Shown piece by piece: positions 50,786 through 59,511 of a stretch of 64,000 nucleotides of DNA. The stretch lies in the NCBI RefSeq assembly GCF_004011825.1, contig NZ_RKLO01000001.1, positions 333,575 to 397,574 on the forward strand. Direction: 5' to 3'. The translations under genes and the position numbers were made by a program. The stretch's first letter is position 1. Every line of letters begins with the position of its first letter. The DNA comes from Rhodococcus xishaensis. Lineage in GTDB: Bacteria; Actinomycetota; Actinomycetes; Mycobacteriales; Mycobacteriaceae. The notes below the pieces were generated by a model that saw only the letters and a program-made list of their open reading frames with translations, made no database searches and had not been told where the DNA came from.

Positions 50786-51274
50786 ATGATCGATATCCGA
50801 CCCGTCACACCTGCCGACTACGAGACCGTCGGCAAGCTCACCGCCGACGTCTACATCGGTGAAGGCTTCGCATCGGGGACTGACAGGTATGCCGAGCTCC
50901 TGCGCGACACTGCGACCCGCGCCGAGAAGGCCGAGGTCATGGTGGCCGAGTTCGAGGGTCAGATCGTGGGGTCGGTGACCATTGCCGCACCCGGGTCGCC
51001 TTTCGCCGATGTCGCCGAGAAGGGTGAGCTCGAGTTCCGGATGCTCGCCGTGGCGAAGTCGGCCCGCGGGAGGGGCGTCGGCTCCGCTCTCGTGCGGTAT
51101 GTACTCGACGTCGCGTACGACCGCGGCGACCACGCCGTGATCATCTCGACGATGCCCGACATGGTCGACGCCCGCCGCATCTACGACCGCAACGGTTTCG
51201 TGCCCGCGCCGGAACGGAACTGGGAACCGGCGCCGGGTATCGAACTCACCGTGCTGGTTCGTGAGCTCGCCTGA
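50786..51274 (+). CDS. GNAT-family N-acetyltransferase
   Basis: 162 residues. The acetyl-CoA motif A is LEFRMLAVAKSARGRGVGSALVRYVL (about 86-110) with RGRGVG as the pyrophosphate loop, and the C-terminal IYDRNGFVPAPERNW is motif B. IRPVTPADYETVGKLTADVY is the usual opening. Acceptor unknown. No clear ribosome-binding site precedes the ATG. It is convergent with the ACT-domain gene, with 6 bases between stops. Confidence 0.88.
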   Translation: MIDIRPVTPADYETVGKLTADVYIGEGFASGTDRYAELLRDTATRAEKAEVMVAEFEGQIVGSVTIAAPGSPFADVAEKGELEFRMLAVAKSARGRGVGSALVRYVLDVAYDRGDHAVIISTMPDMVDARRIYDRNGFVPAPERNWEPAPGIELTVLVRELA

Positions 51275-51280
51275 CGTCGG

Positions 51281-51931
51281 TCACCCGAGGACGGTCGCGA
51301 CGATGCCGGTGAGGTAGCCGAGTCGAGCCACCTCCGACGGGCGGAACTCGGGTCCGCCGGGGCGACCCAGCAGCAGCGCCCGCCCGGTGTTGCCGAGCGG
51401 CGCCGCCGCGAGGGCGGTGTCCATATCGCGCCACGTCTTCGGCACCCAGTCCTCGTCGCCGTGGAGGACGGCGGCCCGCTTCAACGGCATCCACGGTGCA
51501 TCGCCGGCGTGGGTCTCCGGCGCGCCGGGGCTTCCGGCGACGCGGTACGCGCCATGCGGGCCGATGTCCATGACCGTGCACCAACCCACCCGCAGAACCC
51601 TCGGCGCGTTGTCGACGAGGACCTGGAGACGATCCGAGCGCGCGGTTGCGACGTGGTCGATGAGTTCGAGCTCTCGATGCGTGTCGAGGATGCCCGAGTA
51701 CGGGCGGATCGAGTCGACGTGAACCTCGGACAGCTTCTCCGCCGCAGTGATGAGCGTGTCCGGCAGCGAGCCGGACTCGACGTCGACGACGAGATCGTCG
51801 ACCGCGTACCCCGAGCCACGTTCGACGACGTCCAGCGAGAGGATGTCGGCGCCGACCGAACCGAGAGCGACGGCGAGCGCACCGAGGCTACCGGGCCGGT
51901 CGGGAAGCTGGACGCGGAGCAGGTAGGACAC
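51281..51931 (-). CDS. ACT-domain protein (Rv3013-like)
   Basis: 216 residues. An ACT domain occupies about residues 1-75: VSYLLRVQLPDRPGSLGALAVALGSVGADILSLDVVERGSGYAVDDLVVDV. The remainder, with TARSDRLQVLVDNAPRVLRVGWCTVMDIGPHGAYRVAGSPGAPE and RALLLGRPGGPEFRPSEVARLGYLTGIVATVLG, is a conserved actinobacterial region of unknown fold. ACT domains bind amino acids, so this may sense one. The GTG at 51931 has AAAGG 6 bases upstream. Divergent from gatCA, an order shared with M. tuberculosis. Confidence 0.85.
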   Translation of the reverse strand: MSYLLRVQLPDRPGSLGALAVALGSVGADILSLDVVERGSGYAVDDLVVDVESGSLPDTLITAAEKLSEVHVDSIRPYSGILDTHRELELIDHVATARSDRLQVLVDNAPRVLRVGWCTVMDIGPHGAYRVAGSPGAPETHAGDAPWMPLKRAAVLHGDEDWVPKTWRDMDTALAAAPLGNTGRALLLGRPGGPEFRPSEVARLGYLTGIVATVLG

Positions 51932-52070
51932 GAGAGACCTTTCCGTTCGGTCGAAGTCGAGCCCCGACGCTGAGGAGGGACACCGTCCGGGTCCCTGCCG
52001 TCTTCCATCCTTCCATTCCGTATCTGTGCCTGCTGGGGTGACGGGCTGCACGATCGATCTCGCCACGCTC

Positions 52071-52076
52071 TAGGCT
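52071..52076 (+). promoter_or_regulatory. -10 box for gatCA
   Basis: TAGGCT lies 41 bases before the gatC GTG; transcription from there would give a short leader carrying the AAAGGGG ribosome site at about 52101. Confidence 0.4.
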
Positions 52077-52117
52077 GGTTGGGAACGTTCACTTCGACCT
52101 GAAAGGGGTCATCGAAG

Positions 52118-52417
52118 GTGCCTGCCATCTCCCGTGACGAGGTCGCCCACCTCGCCCGGCTGTCCCGGCTCGCCCTGACCGAGGCCGAACTCGACGAGTT
52201 CGCCGGTCAGCTGGATTCGATTCTCAGCCACGTGAAGGCGGTCTCGGAGGTTGCGGCAGATGATGTCCCGCCCACCGCGAACCCCAACCCCGTCTCGAAC
52301 GTGACGCGGCCGGACGTCATCGTGCCGGGCCTCACGCCGGAGCAGGCCCTGTCGGGTGCCCCGGCCGTCGAAGAGGATCGGTTCTCCGTTCCACAGATCC
52401 TGGGAGAGGGCGAATGA
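52118..52417 (+). CDS. gatC: Glutamyl-tRNA(Gln)/aspartyl-tRNA(Asn) amidotransferase subunit C
   Basis: 99 residues. GatC is the wrapping subunit that holds GatA and GatB together in the complex that makes Gln-tRNA(Gln) and Asn-tRNA(Asn). [42 protein letters not shown] is the helical signature; [16 protein letters not shown] is the extended linker. The ATG of gatA overlaps its stop by ATGA. GTG start with AAAGGGG upstream. Confidence 0.95.
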   Translation: MPAISRDEVAHLARLSRLALTEAELDEFAGQLDSILSHVKAVSEVAADDVPPTANPNPVSNVTRPDVIVPGLTPEQALSGAPAVEEDRFSVPQILGEGE

Positions 52418-53898
52418 GCACCGATCTGACCCGCCTCGACGCGTCCGAGCTCGCGTCGAAAATTCACTCCCGCGAGGTCTCGTCGGTGGAGGTGACGCAG
52501 GCACACATCGACCGGATCGGGCAGGCCGACGGTGCACTGCACGCGTTCTTGCACGTCGCGGGCGAACAGGCACTGGTCGCCGCAAAGGAGGTCGACTCGG
52601 CGATCGCGGCTGGGGATGAGCCGGTCTCTGCGCTCGCTGGCGTACCGATCGCGCTCAAGGACATTTTCGCGACGACCGACATGCCCACGACCTGTGCCTC
52701 GAAGATCCTCGAGGACTGGGTGTCGCCCTACGACGCGACGCTCACCACCAAGCTGCGCGAGGCCGGCATCCCGATCCTCGGCAAGACCAACATGGACGAG
52801 TTCGCGATGGGTTCGTCCACGGAGAACTCCGCGTACGGCCCGACCCGGAATCCGTGGGACACCACGCGGATCCCGGGCGGCTCGGGTGGTGGCTCCGCGG
52901 CTGCCCTCGCGTCGTACCAGGCGCCGCTGGCGATCGGCACCGACACTGGTGGCTCGATCCGCCAGCCCGCCGCCGTGACCGCGACCGTCGGCACCAAGCC
53001 GACCTACGGGACCGTGTCGCGTTTCGGTCTGGTCGCGTGCGCGTCGTCGCTGGACCAGGGCGGCCCGTGCGGGCGCACAGTCCTGGACACGGCGCTGCTG
53101 CACGAGGTGATCGCTGGATACGACCCGCGGGACTCCACGTCTGTCGACGAGCCGGTCCGGCCGGTCGTCGAGGCGGCCCGCCAGGGCGCTTCGGGCGACC
53201 TGAAGGGTGTTCGGGTCGGCGTTGTCAAAGAGTTGCGATCGGACAGCTACCAGCGAGGCGTCATCGCGTCGTTCGACGCCGCCGTCGCACAGTTGACGGC
53301 GCTCGGCGCTGAGGTGGTCGAGGTTTCCTGCCCCAACTTCGAGTACGCACTCGCGTCGTACTACCTGATCCTGCCCAGTGAGGTGTCCTCGAACCTCGCA
53401 CGTTTCGACGCCATGCGCTACGGCCTGCGAGTCGACGACGGCGACATGAGCGCGGAGCAGGTCATGGCCGCGACCCGCGCCGCCGGATTCGGCAAGGAAG
53501 TCAAGCGCCGCATCATGATCGGCACTTACGCGTTGTCGTCGGGCTACTACGACGCCTACTACGGGTCGGCGCTCAAGGTCCGGACCCTGATCGCGCGTGA
53601 CTTCGACGCGGCCTACGAGAAGGCCGATGTTCTGGTCTCGCCGACCAGCCCGTTCACCCCGTGGAAGCTGGGCGAGAAGGTCGACGATCCGCTGGCGATG
53701 TACCTGTCCGACCTGTGCACGCTGCCGACCAACCTCGCCGGCCACTGCGCTATGTCGGTCCCGTCGGGCGTCTCCGCGGACGACGGTCTGCCGGTCGGCC
53801 TGCAGATCATGGCCCCAGCCCTGGCAGACGAGCGTCTGTACCGCGTGGGCGCCGCCTACGAGGCTGCGCGTGGTCCGATCGCGTCGCCGGTGAGCTGA
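52414..53898 (+). CDS. gatA: Glutamyl-tRNA(Gln) amidotransferase subunit A
   Basis: 494 residues. Amidase-signature enzyme that frees ammonia from glutamine and channels it to GatB. Catalytic triad: K82 in ALKDIF, cis-Ser S157 in [10 protein letters not shown] and the nucleophile S181 in [10 protein letters not shown], each offset by three from Staphylococcus aureus Gat[29 protein letters not shown] and [23 protein letters not shown] are further family landmarks. Overlaps gatC by ATGA and is followed by an 18-bp terminator hairpin. gatB lies 9.5 kb away at the window end. Confidence 0.97.
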   Translation: MSTDLTRLDASELASKIHSREVSSVEVTQAHIDRIGQADGALHAFLHVAGEQALVAAKEVDSAIAAGDEPVSALAGVPIALKDIFATTDMPTTCASKILEDWVSPYDATLTTKLREAGIPILGKTNMDEFAMGSSTENSAYGPTRNPWDTTRIPGGSGGGSAAALASYQAPLAIGTDTGGSIRQPAAVTATVGTKPTYGTVSRFGLVACASSLDQGGPCGRTVLDTALLHEVIAGYDPRDSTSVDEPVRPVVEAARQGASGDLKGVRVGVVKELRSDSYQRGVIASFDAAVAQLTALGAEVVEVSCPNFEYALASYYLILPSEVSSNLARFDAMRYGLRVDDGDMSAEQVMAATRAAGFGKEVKRRIMIGTYALSSGYYDAYYGSALKVRTLIARDFDAAYEKADVLVSPTSPFTPWKLGEKVDDPLAMYLSDLCTLPTNLAGHCAMSVPSGVSADDGLPVGLQIMAPALADERLYRVGAAYEAARGPIASPVS

Positions 53899-53924
53899 CG
53901 GACCGAACTACCAAGCGTGTCAGT

Positions 53925-53965
53925 CGGACGGCCCGGATCCGCGATGGGCGGATCCGGGCCGTCCG
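53925..53965 (+). terminator. 18-bp hairpin after gatA
   Basis: Arms 53925-53942 and 53948-53965 are perfect complements (core GGCCCGGATCCGC) around a 5-base loop. It lies 27 bases after the gatA stop and is very GC-rich. Confidence 0.85.
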
Positions 53966-53979
53966 CTGTCCGATCGGAC

Positions 53980-53985
53980 TAGGCT
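53980..53985 (+). promoter_or_regulatory. -10 box for the monooxygenase gene
   Basis: TAGGCT lies just after the gatA terminator and about 100 bases before the GTG start at 54088. Confidence 0.35.
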
Positions 53986-54087
53986 GCGTTTCACGAGGGA
54001 TTTCACGGGGGCAGGTCCGCCGGGGCGGCTACAACCGGGGCGGTTGCCCCGGGACATCGGAACAGGTGGCGTGTGAGGAGGCCCGCA

Positions 54088-55602
54088 GTGAGGCAGCCAT
54101 CGATCACGATCATCGGCGCCGGGTTCGGCGGGATCACAATGGCGCTCGAACTGAGGCGGGCCGGATTCACCGACATCACGATTCTCGAGCAGGGTGACGG
54201 CGTCGGCGGCGTATGGCGGGTCAACACCTACCCCGGTGCGGCGTGCGACGTGCCGTCTCCGTTGTATTCGATCTCGTCGAATCCCAATCCGGACTGGTCG
54301 CGCCGGTTCGCGGAGCAGTCCGACATCCTCGCGTATCTGCGCGACGTCGCAGCCAGGCACGATCTGTTGCGGCTCGTCCGGTTCGGGGTCACGGTCACCA
54401 CAGCGGAGTTCGACGAACGTACCAACCGGTGGTCGGTGTGCACTGCCGACGACGAGGTGATCGAGTCGGACGTCCTCGTGACCGCGGTCGGGCAGCTGTC
54501 GCGGCCGTCGCTGCCGAACATCCCGGGGCGGGAGACGTTCGCCGGATCGGCCTTCCACTCCGCCGAGTGGAACCACGACCTGAACCTCTCGGGCGAGCGG
54601 GTCGCGGTGATCGGAACCGGGGCCAGCGCGATCCAGTTCGTGCCGGAGATCGCGCCGGAGGTGGGCCGCCTGACGCTCTTTCAGCGGTCAGCGCCGTGGA
54701 TCCTGCCCAAACCCGATTGCGTCTACGGAGACTGGCATCACCGGGTCTTCCGAACGGTGCCGGCGACGCTGCGGGGCGAACGATTCCTCACCTGGGCGAT
54801 CTTCGAAATCCTCACTGTCGCTCTCGTCGACACCAAGTGGCGGGGCGCCTTGGCCGGGGTTCTCGCCCGCCGCCACCTCGAACGGCAGGTGTCGGATCCG
54901 GCGCTGCGAGCGGCGCTCACTCCGGACTACGAGCCCGGTTGCAAGCGGATGCTGTTGTCCGACGAGTACTACCCGACGCTCACCCGCAGCAACGTCGATC
55001 TCGTCATCGCCTCGATCGACCGGATCGAGCCCGACGGGGTGCGTACCGTCGACGGGACCCTGCACCCGGCCGACGTAATCATCTACGGAACCGGTTTCGC
55101 GGCAACAGAATTCCTCGCCCCCATGACCGTGCGGGGTCGGGACGGGACAAGTCTGGACGACGCGTGGTCGGACGGCGCCCACGCGTACCTCGGCATCACC
55201 ACGGCCGGGTTCCCCAACCTCTTCATGCTGTACGGGCCCAACACGAACCTCGGCTCCGGATCGATCGTCCACATGCTCGAGTCGCAGGCCCGGCACATCG
55301 CCGGGCTCGTCGGGTGGCTCGCCGAGCACCCCGGCTGCGCCATCGAGGTCGACGCCGGCGTCGAGCGGCGTTTCAACGATCGTGTTCAACGCAAACTTTC
55401 CGACTCGGTTTGGAGTCTGTGCAGCAACTGGTACCGCACAGTATCGGGCAAGATCACCAACAACTGGCCCGGTACGGTGACCGCCTATCGGCGTCGGACC
55501 AGGCGCCCGAGCCGGCGTGACTACCGGATCACCGGTCGTCCAACAGGCCCCGCAGATACGCCGCTTGCCCCAGGTGCTGCAGACAGTCACCGATCACGCT
55601 GA
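54088..55602 (+). CDS. Flavin-containing (Baeyer-Villiger-type) monooxygenase
   Basis: 504 residues. An FAD Rossmann motif ITIIGAGFGGITMALELRRAG opens the protein and an NADPH one, ERVAVIGTGASAIQFVPEIA, lies in the middle. Between them is FAGSAFHSAEW, the FxGxxxHxxxW fingerprint of Baeyer-Villiger monooxygenases. DVIIYGTGFAATEFL and NLFMLYGPNTNLGSGSI are also typical. Likely inserts oxygen next to a ketone or oxygenates another lipophilic substrate. The GTG at 54088 has GAGGAGG 6 bases upstream, better than the in-frame GTG at 54073. The 3' end overlaps the convergent DinB gene by 74 bases. Not part of the conserved backbone. Confidence 0.9.
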   Translation: MRQPSITIIGAGFGGITMALELRRAGFTDITILEQGDGVGGVWRVNTYPGAACDVPSPLYSISSNPNPDWSRRFAEQSDILAYLRDVAARHDLLRLVRFGVTVTTAEFDERTNRWSVCTADDEVIESDVLVTAVGQLSRPSLPNIPGRETFAGSAFHSAEWNHDLNLSGERVAVIGTGASAIQFVPEIAPEVGRLTLFQRSAPWILPKPDCVYGDWHHRVFRTVPATLRGERFLTWAIFEILTVALVDTKWRGALAGVLARRHLERQVSDPALRAALTPDYEPGCKRMLLSDEYYPTLTRSNVDLVIASIDRIEPDGVRTVDGTLHPADVIIYGTGFAATEFLAPMTVRGRDGTSLDDAWSDGAHAYLGITTAGFPNLFMLYGPNTNLGSGSIVHMLESQARHIAGLVGWLAEHPGCAIEVDAGVERRFNDRVQRKLSDSVWSLCSNWYRTVSGKITNNWPGTVTAYRRRTRRPSRRDYRITGRPTGPADTPLAPGAADSHRSR

Positions 55603-56056
55603 CCAGCCGCACCGAAACGGAGACCGGTGGATCCCACGAGCGGTCGACGATCCGGTCGAGTTCGTCGACGGTCAACTCGTCGATGTACTCGAGGGTCGCG
55701 AGGTGGACATCGCCGTGATAGTCCGCGAGCAGTTGCGCGTCGGCATGTACCTCGCCGACCTGGACGCTGTTGTGTCCGTAACCGACATCGGCGGCAGGAA
55801 AGGAGAATCCGAAACGCTCCTGCCAGCCCCGCGACGTCCACGCCTGCTCCGCGTCGGCCGCGTCGCTCACGTGGTCGTCCTGGACCCGGGTGAGATGCCA
55901 GAGGAGCCAAGCGATCGAGTTGGCCTTCGGTCCAGGTCGATAATCGGACATCTCGGGAGTCAGACCGTCGGTGGCGTCGACCACCAACTCCCGGATCCGT
56001 TCGAAGTTGTCCCGCAGGATTGCGCGTGCGGCTTCCGTGTCCGTGTTTGCGCTCAT
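55529..56056 (-). CDS. DinB-family metal-binding helix-bundle protein
   Basis: 175 residues. Four-helix DinB/mycothiol-transferase-type fold with the three metal-binding histidines apparently in SIAWLLWHLTRVQDDH, the YHGDVH region and DCLQHLGQAAYLRGLL. Actinobacterial members include mycothiol-dependent transferases, but many are uncharacterised. A TACCGT -10 box sits 6 bases before the ATG. The last 74 bases overlap the monooxygenase end in convergent arrangement. Confidence 0.85.
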   Translation of the reverse strand: MSANTDTEAARAILRDNFERIRELVVDATDGLTPEMSDYRPGPKANSIAWLLWHLTRVQDDHVSDAADAEQAWTSRGWQERFGFSFPAADVGYGHNSVQVGEVHADAQLLADYHGDVHLATLEYIDELTVDELDRIVDRSWDPPVSVSVRLVSVIGDCLQHLGQAAYLRGLLDDR

Positions 56057-56062
56057 GGCTCC

Positions 56063-56068
56063 ACGGTA
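56063..56068 (-). promoter_or_regulatory. -10 box for leaderless dinB-family gene
   Basis: TACCGT on the minus strand, 6 bases before the ATG at 56056. Confidence 0.4.
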
Positions 56069-56099
56069 GGAGCAGCCAGGCGAATGCGCAGCGGATCGC

Positions 56100-57449
56100 T
56101 CAGCAGTCCGGCATGAGCAGGCCCTGGTCGACGCCGTACCGGTGGCCGTGCCCGGTCGGGGCGTCGAGGGAGAACACCATGTCGACCGTCGTCTGGACGA
56201 AGCTCACGAACGGAACCCATTGCGGCACAGGCGCATCGACCCGAGTCCGACTCAGGTCGGGAGGACGCGTGAGCAGCGCACCCGACCACCACACCACAGG
56301 GTCGGAACTGTTCGCGAGTACCGTCGCACCCCTGGAGTCGACCGTGCCGGCCGGTGGGCCGACCCACAGAGCGCTGCACGCGGCCGCCCCGGCGCCGTCG
56401 TCGCCCGTAAAGATCGCGCTGCCGCCGACCGATCCCATACTCTGCCCGAAGACGTGAACGGCCGGGCGCGTGTCGGCGGGCATCGCCGCGACGTGTGTCG
56501 AGACCGCCGCGAACAGTGCCCGCGCGGACCGTTCCGCGTCGGAGCGACCGAACAGGAACGTGACCCAGCTCGGCGCGTACGAGTACTGCTGCCCGACGAT
56601 CGCGACGTCGCCATCGAATCGCTGCTCGATACCGCGTGCCGCTTCGCCGTCGATCCATCCCGAACCGGTCGGGATCGCCACTACGACGTGGCCGCGGTCG
56701 AAGCCGCCCGCACGGTCGAGTTCGCGTACCGCGAGCGCAGCACGCGAGTCGTGGTCGGGCGCGGAGTCGAGTCCGACGTAGGTGCGAATACCCCCGGAGG
56801 AGTCGGCCACGAATCGGCGGCCCTCGACACCCAATGTGCTCCAAGGAACGAACGAATCTTGGTCGTCTGCATCCAGACTGGCGTCAACGGTTGCATTGAT
56901 CGTACGGAAGTGTTGTTCCGCAGCAGAAGCCGCTGCGGGAACCGCCACGAGCCACACGAAGGGGAAGGCGAGGGCCAGCAGGGCGGTGCATCCGAGTGGA
57001 CCCAACCGGCGGGCGACGGCGGCGACGCCGCGGGAAACGCCGAAGGCCACCAGGCACACCGCGGCGGACCAGAATCCGACTTGCGCCCAGTGCTCCGGCC
57101 CGACAGGAGGTAGCGCCATCGCCGCACGGAGCGCGTTCTGCCATTGGTCGGCGCTCGAAACCGACCAGGTCACGGCCGTGATCGACACGACCGCAGACAC
57201 CAGGCGCGGCAAGGGCCCGGTGTTCGGACCCCGGCGGAGCCGGCCGAGTAGCGATGTCAGTCCCCAGAGCGCTGCGACCACCACGCCGGTCAGCATGCCC
57301 TGGACCACAGGTGAGCGCGGGAGCAGGGACGGCGCCAGCGAGACGACGGTTCCGGCCGAGATGGCCAGTGACGTGCCGACGCGGGGCAGTGCGCCCGTGA
57401 TCGAGAGGAATCGATACGCCGTGAATTGGGTGCTCGGGATCGCGCTCAC
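56100..57449 (-). CDS. Membrane-anchored alpha/beta hydrolase (Abhydrolase_9 type)
   Basis: 449 residues. The N-terminal 180 residues hold about four membrane helices (ALPRVGTSLAISAGTVVSLAPSLLP; VVQGMLTGVVVAALWGLTSLLG; LVSAVVSITAVTWSV; LGCTALLALAFPFVWLVAVPAAA). The hydrolase domain shows the nucleophile elbow VHVFGQSMGSVGG, VGLDSAPDHDSRAALAVRELDRAGGFDRGHVVVAIPTGSGWID, and a late His (GHGHRYGVDQG). This layout fits the actinobacterial PF10081-like family of unknown substrate. Its GTG overlaps the phospholipase A2 stop by GTGA, so the two are co-translated, hinting at a joint lipid role. Confidence 0.85.
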   Translation of the reverse strand: MSAIPSTQFTAYRFLSITGALPRVGTSLAISAGTVVSLAPSLLPRSPVVQGMLTGVVVAALWGLTSLLGRLRRGPNTGPLPRLVSAVVSITAVTWSVSSADQWQNALRAAMALPPVGPEHWAQVGFWSAAVCLVAFGVSRGVAAVARRLGPLGCTALLALAFPFVWLVAVPAAASAAEQHFRTINATVDASLDADDQDSFVPWSTLGVEGRRFVADSSGGIRTYVGLDSAPDHDSRAALAVRELDRAGGFDRGHVVVAIPTGSGWIDGEAARGIEQRFDGDVAIVGQQYSYAPSWVTFLFGRSDAERSARALFAAVSTHVAAMPADTRPAVHVFGQSMGSVGGSAIFTGDDGAGAAACSALWVGPPAGTVDSRGATVLANSSDPVVWWSGALLTRPPDLSRTRVDAPVPQWVPFVSFVQTTVDMVFSLDAPTGHGHRYGVDQGLLMPDC

Positions 57450-58063
57450 GCCGTCACCAGCCCTCGGATCCGCTGGACAGTGATCGTGGTGGCCAGTAGT
57501 CCCAGCACGCCGAGCACGCCGGCGAGGCAGTAGCGGATCCACGGTTCGTCGATGGGCACGCCGTATCCCTGCCGCCGCGAGTTCACCGAGACAGCGGTTG
57601 TCGCGATGTTCGCCAGTGCGAAACAGGACGCACGATCCCGTTCCCGGGTGTCGCACGCCGCGTGCATTCGGCGATCGAGCTGGGCGTCGAGCGCGTCTCG
57701 GGCCCATGGACCCAGCTCGCCTCCGGTCAGGTGCGCGTATCGGAGTAGGTCGTATCCGAGATCGTGTGCCTTACAGGCAGTGTCGAACTCGGCGGGCAGG
57801 GGCACCGGTGACGAACAAGCGCCGTGAGGATTCACCAGCATGCCGTCGACCTCCCTGGGCCGATAGCCGAGGAGAGCGGCGAAGTCGGCCGGAACGGCGG
57901 TCGAACCCGATGCCGAGACCTGCGACGTGAGTTGTTGAACCGCATGCGCCGCAGTGGAGCTCTCCCGTAGCGGGGTGTCCGCATCGGCCGACGGGGCCAC
58001 TACCAGGACGGTCACGATCGCGGCGCCGGTGAGAACCGCCGCGGCCCAGCTGTTCGTTCGCAT
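57446..58063 (-). CDS. Secreted prokaryotic phospholipase A2
   Basis: 205 residues. A signal peptide (RTNSWAAAVLTGAAIVTVLVVAPSADA) precedes a domain with CSSPVPLPAEFDTACKAHDLGYDLLRYA, the C-x-x-H-D-x-G-Y catalytic signature of bacterial PLA2, and paired cysteines (CDTRERDRASC). A C-terminal hydrophobic helix (WIRYCLAGVLGVLGLLATTITV) may hold it in the membrane rather than release it, which is less usual for the family. Expected to cleave the sn-2 chain of phospholipids. The ATG at 58063 has a TAGCGT box 8 bases upstream; longer frames are unsupported. Confidence 0.85.
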   Translation of the reverse strand: MRTNSWAAAVLTGAAIVTVLVVAPSADADTPLRESSTAAHAVQQLTSQVSASGSTAVPADFAALLGYRPREVDGMLVNPHGACSSPVPLPAEFDTACKAHDLGYDLLRYAHLTGGELGPWARDALDAQLDRRMHAACDTRERDRASCFALANIATTAVSVNSRRQGYGVPIDEPWIRYCLAGVLGVLGLLATTITVQRIRGLVTA

Positions 58064-58071
58064 GCCATCGG

Positions 58072-58077
58072 ACGCTA
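58072..58077 (-). promoter_or_regulatory. -10 box for leaderless phospholipase A2 gene
   Basis: TAGCGT on the minus strand, 8 bases before the ATG at 58063. Confidence 0.45.
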
Positions 58078-58218
58078 GAAACGGGCTGTAGGCTGCGTCG
58101 TCACTCCGAAGTGCCGAACGTGCACACCGCGACGGAGGCGTCCCCGACGCCCCTCTCGTACCGAGGTACCGGGTCGATCTCACCCCGGGGTATGACGCCG
58201 GACGAGACGCAAGTTTCC

Positions 58219-58224
58219 TAGAGT
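58219..58224 (+). promoter_or_regulatory. -10 box for leaderless histidine kinase gene
   Basis: TAGAGT lies 8 bases before the GTG at 58233. Confidence 0.45.
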
Positions 58225-58232
58225 CGAAACCT

Positions 58233-59417
58233 GTGAGTGGCAAGGAACTGGTCCGCGGAGCGACTGGGCGGTTGCGTGGGCACGGCGTGACCGCCCTCGT
58301 CGGTCTCGTCACCGTGATTCTCTATGCGGTGGCATGGCCGACGCTGCACATCACTCATCAGGTGCCGAGCCCGGTGCAGCCGATCGTCGCGGCGCTCGCG
58401 GCATGGCCGTTCGTCCTGGTCCGCGCCAACCCTGCTCTGGGATGGGCGATTTCGGCGGTCTCGGCGCTGGTCATCCCGCGCGTCTTCGATCTCGTCCCGG
58501 CTTCCGGGTACACCTACCCGTGGCAGGTCGTGCACATCATCGTGATCATGGTGCTGCTGCTGGCAGTGAGTCTCACCGCCGGCCCGCCGACAGTGGTGGT
58601 GGCGTGGATCTCGACGGTGCTGCTGTTCCTCGCCGACACACCGGGGGAGGACGGGCGGGGCTGGGCCGTCGGGCTCACCGCGATGGTCGTCTTCGGATTG
58701 TTGGTGCGCTGGCTGGTGCTCTCGCGTCGGCAGTTGGCTGCGGAGGAGCAGACCAGTGAACTGGAACGGGCACGACGCGCGATCCTCGAGGAGAAGGCGC
58801 GCATCGCACGCGACCTGCACGACGTCGTCGCACACCACATGTCGATGGTCGTCGTGCAGGCGCAGAGCGCGGAGTACCGGCTCACATCGTTGTCCGACGA
58901 GGCCAAGGCCGAGTTCGAGTCCATCGGATCCACCGCTCGCGAGGCGCTCAACGAGATCCGCGGACTCCTCGGGGTGCTGCGAAGCGACGCCGAAGCGGTC
59001 GAGCGAGCACCGCAGCCGGGAGTCTCACAGATCGAGGAACTGCTCGACGGTACCCGGCGGACCGGCATCTCGTTGTCGTGGAACGTGGCCGGAGATCCGA
59101 CGTCCCTGTCCGAGTTATCGGGGCTGACGGTGTACCGGATTCTGCAGGAGTCACTCGCGAACGCGGCGCGGCACCGCCCGGGTGCACACGTGACCGTGGA
59201 ACTCGACTACGGGACGTCCGTTGCGTCACTCGTCGTGGTCAACGGTCCCGCTCTGATCGCCGTGGACGCCCCGTCCCGGCCGGAATCATCGGGCGGCAGT
59301 GGAATTGGTGGTATGCGTGAGCGCGCCGCCGCGGTGGGCGGCACGGTCGAGACCCGTGCCCTCGACGACGGCGGCTTCGAGGTACGGGCCTCGGTACCTG
59401 TCGTGCCGCTCGCCTAG
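58233..59417 (+). CDS. NarL/DesK-type sensor histidine kinase
   Basis: 394 residues. About five to six N-terminal membrane helices (VTALVGLVTVILYAVAWPTL to LTAMVVFGLLVRWLVL) form a small sensor with no extracellular domain. The HisKA_3 dimerisation helix carries the phospho-acceptor H196 in ARIARDLHDVVAHHMSMV. The ATPase domain has YRILQESLANAARHRPGAHVTVEL (N-box) and GGSGIGGMRERAAAVGG (G-box). The likely partner is the LuxR-type regulator at 61551, but the phosphoesterase gene lies between them on the opposite strand. The signal is unknown. Confidence 0.9.
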   Translation: MSGKELVRGATGRLRGHGVTALVGLVTVILYAVAWPTLHITHQVPSPVQPIVAALAAWPFVLVRANPALGWAISAVSALVIPRVFDLVPASGYTYPWQVVHIIVIMVLLLAVSLTAGPPTVVVAWISTVLLFLADTPGEDGRGWAVGLTAMVVFGLLVRWLVLSRRQLAAEEQTSELERARRAILEEKARIARDLHDVVAHHMSMVVVQAQSAEYRLTSLSDEAKAEFESIGSTAREALNEIRGLLGVLRSDAEAVERAPQPGVSQIEELLDGTRRTGISLSWNVAGDPTSLSELSGLTVYRILQESLANAARHRPGAHVTVELDYGTSVASLVVVNGPALIAVDAPSRPESSGGSGIGGMRERAAAVGGTVETRALDDGGFEVRASVPVVPLA

Positions 59418-59447
59418 CTTCGGCTCGAACGTACGGTCACCGACGAT

Positions 59448-59492
59448 CCCCAGCGACAGCACAGCGTGGGTGGCACTGTGCTGTCGCCGGGG
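59448..59492. terminator. Bidirectional hairpin between kinase and phosphoesterase genes
   Basis: Arms 59448-59464 (CCCCAGCGACAGCACAG) and 59476-59492 pair at 16 of 17 positions around an 11-base loop. It lies between two convergent genes and can serve both. Confidence 0.8.
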
Positions 59493-59511
59493 ATGATCGG
59501 GGGATTTGGGC

